Source: Ricinus communis (lineage: Eukaryota; Streptophyta; Magnoliopsida; Malpighiales; Euphorbiaceae). From it: a stretch of DNA of 64,000 bases. Location of the stretch: the NCBI RefSeq assembly GCF_019578655.1, contig NC_063263.1, positions 868,001 through 932,000 of the forward strand. The letters run 5' to 3'. Below the pieces are notes generated by a model. It did not search any database and was not told the origin of the DNA. It saw only the letters and a list, made by a program, of their open reading frames with translations. Positions 12,641 through 23,897 of this stretch are shown piece after piece (the first letter of the stretch is position 1; each line of letters opens with the position of its first letter). The translations under genes and the position numbers were made by a program.

Positions 12641-12965
12641 GGTCCCTGACTGTCAAAGTCACGTGTTAGTCCAAAAAGTTGGTGCAAGTTTGTAGAAGAC
12701 ACGAAGAAGCCCAATTAGCACCTTGAGGGGAAATTTTTATAAAAATTATAAGTTTGGTCCTTGACCCATCAAAATTATGTTTTAGTCTCTAGATGGACCA
12801 AACACCAGTATAGCTTTTAGAAAGCATCAAAATGAACAGACCACACCCCGAAGCAGAAAATTCTACTAAAAGTACCCGAAAGTGGAAAATTACCAAATTG
12901 ACTCGAATTGGTTAATTATTTCCTGAATGGAAAATAGCTAGAGGAAAATCTTTGCAATCATCAAT

Positions 12966-13155
12966 TCACAGGCATAGCTCCCAATGCAATGGACATGGTT
13001 CCAACTCCATGGGCGTGGATCTTAATTCAACAGGTGTAGATCCCAAATCAATGGGCATGGTCCACAAATAGTAGGTGAAGTTCTCAGCCCAAGTAGGCGA
13101 AGCCCTCAACTTAAGCAGGTGGAGCCCTTGAAATTCATGCAGGTGTGGTCCCTAT
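12966..13155 (+). repeat. Degenerate 20-24 bp minisatellite, about nine units
   Basis: Units such as 'gggcgtggatcttaattcaa', 'aggtgtagatcccaaatcaa' and 'gggcatggtccacaaatagt' follow one another nine times with drift. The array lies inside about 490 bp (12.76-13.26 kb) that the right arm lacks, so it is either an insertion or expansion in the left copy or a deletion in the right. Confidence 0.7.
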
Positions 13156-13269
13156 ATTGAATCAACGATCGAAGTTCGAGCTTATGAAGCGTGACTTCTG
13201 TAGCTTATATCATGTCCTTTTGCTGTATCCTTGATATTTATAATTTTTCTCTATTTATTTAAACGCATG

Positions 13270-14650
13270 TATGCTCATAAATTTTAACAAACTAGGGGCA
13301 ATTGTAAGCACCATTTTTACAAATCTAGATATTGAGGAAAATACGAAAAATCCTATGATGAAAGTTACTGCCTTTTCCGGTCTCGAGAGATTAAGGATAG
13401 GCGAATTTGAGATAGGGTTGAGGTTAATCCAGCTAGAATTACCTTTTCTAAAATCAATTTGGACTCAATTGTCAAGAAAACTAAAGTTTGATGGTCAAAA
13501 TGAGGGATTTGACAAATTTAGAGACCTAATTACAAATTTTCCCTTAAAGTTTCCTTGTGTAGAGCCAATCGGCACTTAGATGTCATTTTTTCTTGACAAA
13601 TTTACATCTAGATACAAATTCTAGAAGGCCTTTGGCAATAATCATGGAATTTTAGTGATAATTATTTAAATCTAAAGAACTAATTTTGGGTATTTGTCAA
13701 CTTATTTTTTAAAATAACAGGGATTATCATTTTCTTTAGGGTTTCCTTTGAAAACTTGCTAGGCATCTAGGGTTTTGAAGGGGGAAATTCAAAAAATACT
13801 CAGAGATAAAAAAGTAAAAGAGAAAAAGAGAGAAAATCATTGTCGTTCTTTATTGGGCTTAAGACAAAAGAGGCACTAAGAAAGAAGGCCACTCAAGAAA
13901 GAATATTTTTTGGAAACCTTTTTAATTGACATAAGATTTTCAACCTCCCATCCAGCACTGGATTCCCAGCTAGTCTTTGATTCAATTGCATCTTCATCAC
14001 TTGAGACTCACAGAACCATTAACTACGGTGACAACGTGAGGGTTCCTCCAAATATGCATCCAACATCATCTTAAACTTGTTTCTTTGTTCTTTTTTATTT
14101 ATCCTTTTTGTTGTTTATTTAGAAAAATGATTAAGATTATTATTATTAGTTTTTTTATGATTAATATATTTAGATTAGGGTTTTCTTGTGGATCTAAATG
14201 TTAATTGGATTTTGAAATCTGATAACAAGAACACTAACATTTTAAATCTGATTAGACATATGCAATAGGATTAATGATTAGATTTATATTTTCATCATGA
14301 TTCATTAATTAAATATGTTTAATAGGATTACATTATTAATTTTTACCATTTTGTTTACTGTACTTTTAGTTTCTAGTGTCTTTTCATCAATTTTTAGAGT
14401 TTTTGATCAATCGATTAATTTCTGTTATTTCTATTTTATTTTTTATTTTATTCATATCTAATTGATTTTTGGTCTCTATGCATGTTAGATTCAGCTCTAG
14501 GGATGGGAGGAATATACTGACGAATCAGAAAACCTACTTGGAACCCTTGGAGCCGATTGGCTTAATGCAGAGCCAATTAGCTATGTGTTGAGCCGATCGG
14601 CTCTATGCTTAGTGCTGATCAGTTGTGCAACGTTCTATCCTAAATTTTTG
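13270..14650 (+). mobile_element. Probable Tat LTR/3' region, left arm
   Basis: This non-coding block pairs in inverted orientation with about 15546-16880. It includes a 'gggtttcctttgaaaactt' block, polypyrimidine stretches and several copies of the palindrome-like motif AGCCGATCGGCT. Its place beyond the antisense gene is where a Tat 3' LTR is expected. LTR ends cannot be fixed because no clear TG...CA pair with a target duplication is seen. A 102-codon ORF at 13271-13579 is not conserved as a frame in the mirrored copy, so I treat it as non-coding. Confidence 0.5.
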
Positions 14651-15432
14651 GCTTTTGTCGAATTTTGATGTATTTTGTGTACTGTATTAAATCTTTAGGT
14701 ATTCTTCTTTATAGTTCTAGTTGTAGGCCGAGTGATAATAGGTTTATTTTATGCATCTTATTTTATTTTATTTTTGCTTACTATATGATTAAATATGTAT
14801 TATGTGATTGATTAATTAAATTGGGCCACATAGACTTAGGGTTAAAACTGGATCTATCATGAATATTGTAATCCAGTAGGCTAACAAATATTAACTGGTC
14901 TTAAATTCTAAATTTAGGTAGACTTCGTGGGCTTTGACATATTTTAGTTAGGATTGAGATTTATTAGAATTAGGTTCACAATGAACAGGTCTTGTCATAA
15001 TAAGTAGTCTATTAGGTCATAATGGTTGAAAATCCAAACACGTAATGTGTAATTAGGCTAGACTAAGTGGGCCTTATACATAATTAACTAGTGAAATAGA
15101 CTAACAACTCCAATATGAGCTAGGTTTAAATAAAACAGACTAGACCTAAGCGAATTGTATGTGTTATTTGGCATGCTTGTGTATAATCTGATTGTGTTTA
15201 TAAAGAATAATTTATTAAACTATAAAATTAAAGACAAATATAGACAAATAAGAAAGTTGGCTTGTAGATCCATCTTTGCATTTTGTGGCGCAAGCTTCCT
15301 TATGGAACTCGAGAAACACCACTTATTAATAAAAGTGTCTTGGTAATTACCCGGGTGGCGGCTCCCATCTCCATGCTAGTCTCAGTGACTAGTTAGCATG
15401 TTCCTGATTAGGTTGAAAAGCCTTACTGCATC
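14651..15432. other. Left-arm-only segment beside the palindrome centre
   Basis: About 830 bp from roughly 14.60 to 15.43 kb has no partner in the right arm. It is AT-rich and non-coding. Near 15350-15372 it has 'cccgggtggcggctccc', which resembles the tRNA-Arg-type primer-binding region that follows 5' LTRs of Tat elements; this is a weak match. A small imperfect palindrome, atgctagt...actagttagcat, follows at 15371-15398. Confidence 0.4.
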
Positions 15433-15545
15433 GTAGTCGCTAAAGATACTTAGATGCACGCCCGAAATCGTCACCCACATAAGCTCTCCTTTGTTGTGTG
15501 TGGGTAGCAATTTTGGGCGTGCACCCAATTATCTTTAGCGACTAC
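15433..15545. repeat. 113-bp hairpin at the centre of the large inverted repeat
   Basis: GTAGTCGCTAAAGATA at 15433-15448 is the exact reverse complement of 15530-15545. The pairing continues inward for about 47 bases per side with roughly seven mismatches, through TGCACGCCC and ACCCACA, leaving a loop of about 19 bases. It marks the meeting point of the two Tat arms. A stand-alone foldback/MITE is the alternative, but no target duplication flanks it. Confidence 0.75.
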
Positions 15546-16880
15546 ACATTTTAAAGCGATCGGCTCTGCATTAAGCCGATTGGTTCCAAGGGTTCTAGGC
15601 AGGTTTTTTGATTCGTCAGTGTATTCCTCGCATCCCTAGAGCCAAATTTCACATGCATAGAGAGTAAATTAATTAGATATAAAACAATAAAGAAAATAGA
15701 AATAACAAAAATCAATCAATTAATCAAAAATCCTAAAAATGATAATTACACAAAGATCAGACTATCGATGCAATCAAAATCAATCATGTGCATGTGTTGT
15801 CGGGTTCAAAACCCTAATTGGCAAAATTATTAGACTTAAAACCCTAGTGTTCTTATTATTAGATTTCAAAATCCAATTAATTTGCAGATCCATAAGAAAC
15901 CCTAATCTAATCATACTAATCATAAATAATAACAATAACCCAAATGATGTTTTTAAAAGAACAACAAAAAAATAAAAAGAATATAGAAACTGATTTAGGA
16001 TGATGATGGATGCATGTTTAAAGGAACCCTTAGGTTATCATTATAGTTGATGGTTATGCGAGTCTCGAGTGATAAGAATGCAGTTGAGTCAAAGATTGAT
16101 TGGGAATCTAATGCTGGAGAGAGGTTGAAAAACCTCTATTGATCTAAAAAAGTTTCCAAAAAGATTCTTTATAGAGTGGCTTCTTTCTTTCTTAATGGCT
16201 TGGGTCCTCTGCCAAATAAGAATGATGACCTTTTTCTCTATTTTTCTCTCTGAGTATTCTCTCTGTTGATTTTTCTTGTTTTTCCTCTCTCTCTGAATGT
16301 TCCTTGTTAACCATAATCCTAGATACCTCTTTCTATTTATAGAGGTAGGGTTTCAAAGAAAATCCTAAAAAAAAATAATTATCTCAATTATTTTTAAAAA
16401 ATAAGTTGATAAAGATCCAAATTTAATTCTTTAAACTTAAATAATTATCATTAAAAATCTATGATTATCGTCAAATACCTTTTAGAATCTATATCTAACG
16501 TAAAATTGTTAAGAAAAAATGACGTTGAAGTGAAGAACCTAATCAGCACTATGTAGAGGCGATTAGCTCTACATGAGGAAAGTTTAAAAAAAACTTGCAA
16601 TTAGGTCTTTGAATTTGTAAAGTCTCTCATTTTGACCCTCGAACTTTATTTTTCTTGACAATTGAGTCCAAATTGATTTTTTAAGAAGGTAATTCAATTT
16701 TGGATTAACCTCAATAAATAGCATGTCGTTGCACTGTCCTTGATCTCACGATACTAAAGGTAGTAACTCTCATCACAGGGTTTTCTGTATTTCCCTTGAC
16801 AACTACCCTGGTTTGTCGAAAAGTCGACAGCACTATGCGATTTGTCGAAATTTATGAGCATATATGCGATTAAACTCGTA
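15546..16880 (-). mobile_element. Probable Tat LTR/3' region, right arm
   Basis: This is the reverse-complement partner of about 13.27-14.60 kb. It shares the block around 'ttggttccaagggttctagg' (15583-15602), the GCCGATCGG motifs and the pyrimidine-rich tract near 16200-16290. A 78-codon ORF at 15739-15975 has no counterpart in the left arm and is taken as chance. Confidence 0.5.
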
Positions 16881-17019
16881 ATTTTCTCAGAAATTCCCCA
16901 TCGGAGTGCCAATTGGGCTTTTACATATCTTCTGCAGACTTATATTAACTTTTTGGACCAAAACATGATTTTGACAGGTGGGGGACCTAAATGACATTTT
17001 TGCCCCTCCTTCGAGGACA

Positions 17020-17027
17020 TATAAATA
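17020..17027 (+). promoter_or_regulatory. TATA box of the antisense PMD gene, right copy
   Basis: TATAAATA stands 123 bp before the ATG at 17150 and is preceded by a conserved block, 'gacctaaatgacatttttgc', that is also present in the left copy. The position suits a plant core promoter driving transcription antisense to pol. Confidence 0.55.
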
Positions 17028-17149
17028 GCTCTATATCCATATTCATTCACTTTATGCATTTTCTTTTACTTTTCTCTTAAAATCCCTTTTTACTCTTTCT
17101 TTGATTTCTCACCCAATTCTTAATAAAATTCCATGAAATCAGTCCTAAA

Positions 17150-17314
17150 ATGGCAAGCTCATCTTCTAAATTTGCTGGATTCACCCCGATTGTACCAAAT
17201 TGGGATTTTTCTACTCTAATTTCTTGCCAAAACGACCTTGGGCTTGTGAAGGAAGGGGAGATTCCTCTTTTAGCAAAATTGAACACCCACCGCATATTTC
17301 TAGCTGTCAAAGAG
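17150..17314 (+). pseudogene. First exon of the antisense PMD gene, right copy
   Basis: ATG at 17150 opens 55 codons: a serine run (MASSSSKF), then PNWDFSTLISCQN and HRIFLAVKE. It ends GAG|GTAATT, a good donor with the exon a multiple of three. The frame stays open past the donor until 17389, which is intron. A plausible acceptor, 'ggcttcacag', stands at 17587. The block is conserved in the left arm including the donor, but the left start codon is lost. The first exon has no recognisable domain. The downstream exon is disrupted, so the whole gene is a relic even though this exon is intact. Confidence 0.55.
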
Positions 17315-17587
17315 GTAATTTCTTGGCTTAAACTTTATTTTCTGCAACTTATAGAATTGGTATACATGTTATTTGTCCAATACGTGTGATAAATTGCAAA
17401 AAATTAGCAAAATATGTGCCCTAACCTATAGATGATTATTCGGTTGTGCGATAGTCAATCGGCTCTGTGAATGAAGGCCGAGGTTTTCTTTGCTAAAAGT
17501 AACAATAAATAGACATATTCTTACATGTTTTTTTGTCTTTTTATATGCACATAATGTTTAATACCTATGTTTTGGCTGGCTTCACAG

Positions 17588-18760
17588 GGGGCGTCATGGT
17601 CGATCCGGTTCTGCTGAAAATTTCACGATTTTTACGTGGTTGAGCTCTGCTGCTGTCGAGGGGTAGGATACCGATTAGGCGTGTCGCCACACCATCGTAC
17701 TCGATCAGGAGGGTTGATCATACTTTTGTCTATGCCCTGCTCTAGAGGTGGATGGACACAATTCACACCTTCCATACCCCGATTGGGGAGTTAACTCTCT
17801 CCTCTTTCTTTTTCCGCCATCACCGACATTGACTTCTCTAGCACACTTGTGCCATTTGTCAATGCAATCCATAATTAGCATTCCATTGTCTAGGAGCGCT
17901 TTATCACTGACCTACTCGAGTTCTTACTGACGTTCAAGAACTCACATTGTATTGCTTATCAAGGCATCCCTTTCCAATACCGGGGTTTTGTTCCTCGAAA
18001 CGCTTGGGAGGTTGATCAGATGACCCGAGCCTTTTTGGTGTACCTCTTCGGTACAATATTATTCAATGGCTCGGGGAACTCATTAAACTTTCACTAACTA
18101 GCACTGCTATGAGATTTGGACCAGTTCTCCTCCTATAATTGGGGATCTGCAGCTCTCACATATTTGTATCATCAGATGGATCGCCGATGGCACGATCCAT
18201 GTGTTGTTGTCTCGATGGATGGATGCGCTTATGCGGGTTGGACCTTGGAGTTGGAGTTTCCTGCTTGAGTCATGGCTAAAGCAGGACCATAACCTTGGAA
18301 TGGGCTCAGGTTCACGTGCATCGCATGTAGATCAACAGCTTGACCTAGGATAGGGTAAATACAATTTGTTAGTTATATTCATGCTTTATTTATATCATTA
18401 CTTACCTTTTCTGGTTTGTAGATTGACGATTGGGTGGGATGCAAGGTGGGAGCCCTATGTTGCCATGTCGACCGACTAGAGTATAGGAGGATCCTATTGA
18501 CCAGACCTACCTATTGGGCCTAGTACTTAGAAGAGAGGTTCTATGGTAGGGAGCGAGGCCCTAACAGGCGTCGGGGCCCATTATCCCTTCCTCTTTCCAT
18601 GTTTTGGACAATAGATCTTACTAGAGAGGAGTTAGCGAAGTGCTTGACAGGGTATGATGAGCCTGAGGATCTCACCATTTGATTTTGGCGGACGGACTAC
18701 TCTTCATTCATCCCTCAGCTGTTGAGGGTTATGCCTCTTGGTGATGATGTGTAGCATAAA
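17588..18760 (+). pseudogene. Antisense plant-mobile-domain (PMD) gene relic, right copy
   Basis: Reading across frames, the order matches a PMD protein: VDHTFVYALL-RWMDTIHTFHT (about 17713-17775); AYQGIPFQYRGFVPRNAWEVDQMTRAFLVYLFG (about 17955-18055); then SSYNWGSAALTYLYHQMDR (18129-18182), the hallmark central motif; then GWTLELEFP near 18240 and a WEPYVA-type segment near 18450. Several in-frame stops interrupt it. It lies antisense to the Tat pol of the same arm and downstream of a TATA box and intact first exon. PMD domains are plant-specific and occur both in host regulators and in mobile elements. The alternative is a transduplicated host PMD gene captured by the element. Confidence 0.7.
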
Positions 18761-19450
18761 TAGTTTCTTAGATTCACTTAGAATTCTCCTTTTGTCGTGT
18801 CTTGCTTTCTTAATCATTTATTTATAGTTCATCCACTAGGCTTCTGCTGCTCGTGAGCTAATGGTCCTCTCGACGCTCTAGGCCTTCCCTTATTGCATGC
18901 TCTTTTACTGGTGTAGCCTTTGAGGAACCTCCTACAATCCTATCTGATGTGGTTCTGAGGAGTGTTTCATTCCCTTAAGATCTGATGGTCTCGTATTGGA
19001 GCGTATGCAGTGTAATGGAGCACTGACTTTCCATGGAGCAGTGCCTCCCTTCGAAGTTCACTCCAAGTACTTGAACTCTTCAGTTTGAGCACGTACATCA
19101 ACTGGTCGGTACTGTGAAGAGGCAGTTCTTTATCCTTGGCGAGGATTAGCGAGTAAGAAAATAATTTATGCAATATGTATATATGCATGAAAGCATACAT
19201 GAAGTGCACTAACAAATCTCCTTTTGGGTTTTCATCATAGAGATTATAGGGGTTTGCAGGGGCAACTAGACGACTGGCAATGTTAGATGGACACTCAACA
19301 ACATTGGATCGACACGCTGACCCTTCGACTATCGGCCTTGCAAACCTATGAAATGGATACTGACTTGCATGATGAGATGGGGGGGTTCGGGAGAGAACTC
19401 CAGCTTCTGATTCTCCCTTTGTACTTTCTTCTTATTGTTTGTAGAACTTA
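18761..19450 (+). pseudogene. C-terminal exons of the antisense PMD gene, right copy (uncertain)
   Basis: Short coding-like pieces follow the PMD core: a segment with QLVGTVKRQFFILGED near 19095-19145 and one with RGLQGQLDDWQC and DTQQHWIDTLT near 19245-19330, the latter glutamine-rich and possibly coiled-coil. The mirrored sequence (about 10.30-11.09 kb) has the same pieces. Exon boundaries cannot be set with confidence. Confidence 0.4.
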
Positions 19451-19849
19451 AAACTCTTATAGACCTTTGACTCTTGAAAATATGAAATATTAATTTGGCT
19501 CCTGAATTACATTTATTTGCTTATTTCCCTTATTTTTGCATTTGTATGGCTTGTATGCACTGAAAATCAAGTGTGCGCCCGAGAAACTGTAAAATTGGTC
19601 AAAATTGCATTGGGAGGCCATACAGCCGATGAACTGTATGCTCAACCAATTTAGCTCTGAGTACAACCGATCGATTGTACATAGTGCCGATCAACTCTAC
19701 GGTTGCAGAGTCTGATTCAGACATTGATTTAAGGCCTATATATACCATGAGCCTCTTCACTTCCTTATACACGATGTCATACTTCAAAAGTCAAAAAATG
19801 TGTCTAAAAAAATTGCCAAAGCCTACAAACTCCTTTTAAAATCCTAACT

Positions 19850-21180
19850 GGCAATGATAAGATCGAACTTGAAACATTCCATCTTTCCCCTTTCAAGGCC
19901 ATGCAACACACCAAACTTGATTATAGGTTCTCTACTATGCTATCAACTTTTGGTGCCCAAGAGACCATGTCTTTAGATTTAATGGACAAGAGTTGTGCCC
20001 CATGGTTAATGAATTTTTCGCTATTCTTGGCGTTCCCAAGGATTCTACACATCACATTTCCTTGTTAAAACTCAATGAGCCTTTTCCTAGCAAATTAGTG
20101 GAGTTATTCGACATGCCCCCAGCTGAGGTACTTTCCCATTATGTTGGCGAGTACATTACCCTTACTTCATTGATCTCCTGCTATGAGAAGAAGGAAAAGG
20201 GCACGCCTTCTTGGATTCAAATGCTGGGCTTCTGCTTTTATGCCCAATTTCTGTTGGTTTCTCCTCAAGGAGAGGGAGATATCATAATTATTGGAATTAT
20301 TGAACAAGTGGAGCATGGAGCATATCAAATTCTAGTCATCTTGGTTGAAACAATCATTGGGTTAGATATGTACAAAGCCCATCAACAATTTGGTGGCAGC
20401 CTTGTTCTCTTATAGGTATACAACTAAATCTATTTTCTTTTATTATTTTTTCGCCTTAATTTTTGCCTAAACTGCCCTTTCGGGTTTTCAACTTAGCAGA
20501 TTTTTGTCTTAACTTTTGCTTAAGTTGTCGTTTCGGGTTTTCAACTTAGTAGGCTTTTGTCTTAACTTTTTCCTAAGCTGCCCTTTCGGGTTTTCAACTT
20601 AGTAGACTTTATTTTGGCCTAAGCTGTCCTTTCGGGTTTTCAATTTAGCTTCTTTTTTCTTTTTCTATTTTTTTCTCTTTATTTGCATATTTGGCTGTAG
20701 GAGAAACTTCAGATATTGACTATCCCGAGGGATATCGATAAGTACAATCGAAGCACGTGCAGACTCAATCTGTTGTTACCCCTAAGGTCATGATAGTTGG
20801 ATTTCATGGATAAAGGGCGTGTCAGACACTCATTCGCTGGAATTGCCCTTGGTGGAGAATCAAGCATGTCAATGCTCATGGTATATGGTGATTGTGCACC
20901 CGTACCCGGACTACGAGCATCCACCTTTTACACTCCTTTGAGACTTTGCCACCAGTATGGGCAAAAGTAACGGATTTTGGAATTCCCACCTGAATTTGAA
21001 GGCTTTCCACTCAGACAAGATTTCTTAGATAAGATCGAGAGACTGTAGCCCTACCGAGACATAGAGCGAAACCATGACTTCGAAGGCGTTTGTCCACTGA
21101 TGACTGCTTCAAGAGGACTCAAGAACTAACTGCTCTGTCTAAGGATACAGATGTAGATGCAAAGAGGATGAGAAAATAAA
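19850..21180 (+). pseudogene. Antisense accessory ORF of Tat element (downstream part), right copy
   Basis: The best surviving frame, 19993-20415 (140 codons), contains FFAILGVPKDSTHHISLLKL, VGEYITLTSLISC, PSWIQMLGFCFYAQFLL, EQVEHGA and ETIIGLDMYKAHQQFGG. It then reaches a stop followed by a 53-bp minisatellite (20470-20650), and coding-like pieces resume at 20700-21100 (EFPPEFEGFPLRQDF). The left arm carries the same protein on the minus strand, so it was once a conserved ORF. It may be a separate antisense ORF or the far 3' exon of the PMD gene. The style resembles DUF7745-type plant proteins; this is not certain. Confidence 0.55.
20470..20650 (+). repeat. 53-bp minisatellite, right copy
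   Basis: The phrase 'cgggttttcaacttag' begins at about 20481, 20534, 20587 and 20633, each copy preceded by a 'gcctaagctgccctt' variant. A further diverged copy stands near 21390-21430. The array interrupts the antisense ORF and is mirrored, in shorter form, at 9100-9260. Confidence 0.75.
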
Positions 21181-22366
21181 AATTATGCTTCTTTTTAGAT
21201 CTCATTTATTTTGCTTAGGACTTTTAGCTTTTTTTTTTCTCTTTTAGTTAGTGTGTACATACATATGTTTGATAACAATTCTAAACATTTTTTTATTCAT
21301 TTAGTAAAAGCCCAGATGGGTATATTTCGATTTCTCGAGATATAACTTTTGTCATTAGCTAGTCTTTTCATATTTTCTAGCTGATTATTTTCTCTCTTTT
21401 GCCCTACCTTTTACTTGACCACCCTTTCAGGTTTTTCAATCAACAGACTATTTTTTCTATTATTTATTATTATTTTTATACATAGTATTTTGACGGCCCA
21501 TGGATTGGCTCGAACTCATTCCCCTCTGTGTCGAGATTTGAAGATTGTACCTTTAGGTAGGATTTTCTTTACCAGGTACCAACCATTCCAGTTTGGCCTG
21601 AATTTCTTTATCTCTCGAATGCAGTAGGTTTTGTATGCTTCAATACTAGATCACAAACTCTGATCTTTTCTAGCTGTACTTCTTATTAAATGCCTTGGCT
21701 ATCCTTTTATGATACAACTACATATAGTATAGGGTCTTCATCCTTTTCTCATCAACCAAAGCGAATTGCTGGTTTCTTTGCTTAAGCCACTAGTATTCTG
21801 TATTTTAACTTCTAATATAACTCTCAAAGACTTCAACTCTAACTCAACTGGCAAAACTGCTTCAGTTCCGTAAACCATAGAATATGGTGTTTGCCCAGTC
21901 GATATTTGCTCGGTTGTTCGATATCCCCAAAATGCAAAGCTTAATCAAAATGACTAATTCTTGTGATTCCATACCATCTTCAAAAGTATTTTCTTCAGAT
22001 TCTTGTTGGCTGCCTCTACCACTCCATTTGCCTGAGGTCTATATGGAGAAAACTATGACACTCGATCTTTTATTTCACTAGCAGGTATGTTGTCTCTCCT
22101 ATAAAATGTACCCTATTATCCGTCACTGTATGATATGGGGCCCTGTATCTGCAGATCAGATTCCTTTTTATAAATCTAGCCATATGTCTTGCCCTCATGG
22201 TAGTGAATAACTCGGCTACGACCCATTTTGAGAAGTAGTCAATTGCTATGATTGTGAGCCTATGACCATTCGAAGGAGGTTTTATTTCACAAATGATGTC
22301 GATCCCCCAAGCTGTAAAAGGCTAAGGACAAGTTAAGTTGTGCAGCTCAGTCAGAGGCACGTGACT

Positions 22367-23897
22367 TGATGTGTGCTACTTGTTTTAGCTTCTGATCTAG
22401 GCGCAAGGTACCCATCGATGAACAGCACTAATGGCGAGTATCAAGGTCGTATTCCTCGGAAAGTGAAAGCCCGCAGTTACCTTCGTTCTTTGTTATATTA
22501 ACCTAAAATGAGTGATGAATAATTTCTAAACTAACTAATAGCTACAATCTAAGTTCTAAGGGAGATGCAAGAGTAATTGATAACTAAAATAACTAAGACA
22601 AGAAAGCAAACCCAAAGGGAACCTAAACTAGTTGGCAATCAAACAAAAGATAAAGGATTGGTGAGTCTAATTATATACCCGTGGATGACTTTAATTCTTA
22701 CTAGAATTCGGTTTCTCTGAGATAACCGAATTCCTAAATCTAATAACCTAAAGTTGGAATCTCTTCCTAACGATTGATTCTTAAATTAGCATTAAGCTTT
22801 AATTACTAAGCTTTGTTAATTCTTAATCCGCTAGTTAATTATCCTTATCTCTAAGCGATTATTAACCAATTCTTGCTATTCAAAATTCCAATTGCCAAAT
22901 GGACTTCTCAATCACACAAAGCAATCTAAACACACAATTCACAACGTCTCATGAACAATGCATTATCTTATTAATCACCGAAAGCAAGAAGAATACAAAA
23001 CTAATCCAAACAATCCAACAATATAATACTAAGCCAACATAGTAAAGAAATCCCAATGGATTTAATCAATCTAGCTAATCATGTTCATTATCAAAATACA
23101 CAAGAATTCAATTACAACAATGAGTAAAGGTAGAGAAAACCCGATTACACCCTTGGATGAGAGTAAACATTTAAATCCTTTTGCTCGAATTGAATCGATT
23201 CTTGTTCCTCTTGCTCGATTTGAAAACCAATTAACGAACTCCTTCAATCTTCAATCCTTGGGGGGTCGATTGAAACCTTGATCCAAGTCTCCTTTCGTCC
23301 AAAAACCCTGTGTGAGAGAGAAAAATAGGTTTGGGACGCTTCCCCTCTCTTTTTCTAATTTCTTTCCTCTGCCGCCACCAACACCGCTTTAGTGGTGTTG
23401 GTGGCCATGTATTCAACTACTTTGGTGGTTGTTGATTCCCGTGTTACTCTCTATGGTCATGCTCCTTAAAACTTGTTTCTTTGATGTTTGATGCACCAAC
23501 ACGGCCGTGTTGGTGCATCGGGAACTGCAGCCAGTGTTGAAACCAACACATGTTCGACTTCCTCATGCTCGTACTTAGCTTGTTTCTTGAAATGCCTTCA
23601 AATTCTTCCCTTTATCATCCTTTGACTTCTTTCGACCCACGTGCCGACGTTAGAACACACGCCGGTGTTGAAACCAACACGGCCCTGTTCAACTTCCTCA
23701 TGCTCGTACTTAGCTTGTTTTGGCAGCTTCGGCGTCCAATTATGCTCAAATTCTTCCCTTTATCATCCTTTGACTTCTTTTGGACCTAATGCACACAAAC
23801 AGACGCATAGGGTGAGTGTTGGGACCAATTCACATCCAAATGTCCATAAAATCAATCTTAAAAACCCCATTTAGATGTGTGTATTTTACGCACATCA
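22367..23897 (-). mobile_element. Solo Athila-family LTR with TGACT target duplication
   Basis: This is a 1531-bp LTR. On the minus strand it starts TGATGTGCGTAAAATACACA and ends ...GTAGCACACATCA. It is flanked on both sides by TGACT (22362-22366 and 23898-23902), and the interrupted integrase sequence reads through when the LTR and one TGACT are removed, as comparison with 7340-7400 shows. Its start matches the 3' LTR at 35600 and its end matches the LTR stub at 28206-28311, so it is the same family as the plus-strand Athila element. It contains a 131-bp tandem duplication (23534 and 23665) and the palindrome AACACGGCCGTGTT. Unequal recombination between two LTRs is the usual origin of solo LTRs. 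Confidence 0.9.
23534..23790. repeat. 131-bp tandem duplication in the solo LTR
   Basis: The phrase 'gtgttgaaaccaacac' followed by 'cttcctcatgctcgtactta' occurs at about 23534 and 23665, and 'aattcttccctttatcatcc' follows both. The partner LTR at 35600 has only one copy of this block. Confidence 0.75.

Noticed and set aside
12966..13155. Regular short repeats suggestive of a CRISPR-like array
   Set aside because: The units are contiguous and degenerate with no unique spacers, and the genome is a plant nuclear one; it is a minisatellite.
13271..13579. 102-codon ORF in the left LTR-like block
   Set aside because: The mirrored copy does not keep the frame, so it is chance.
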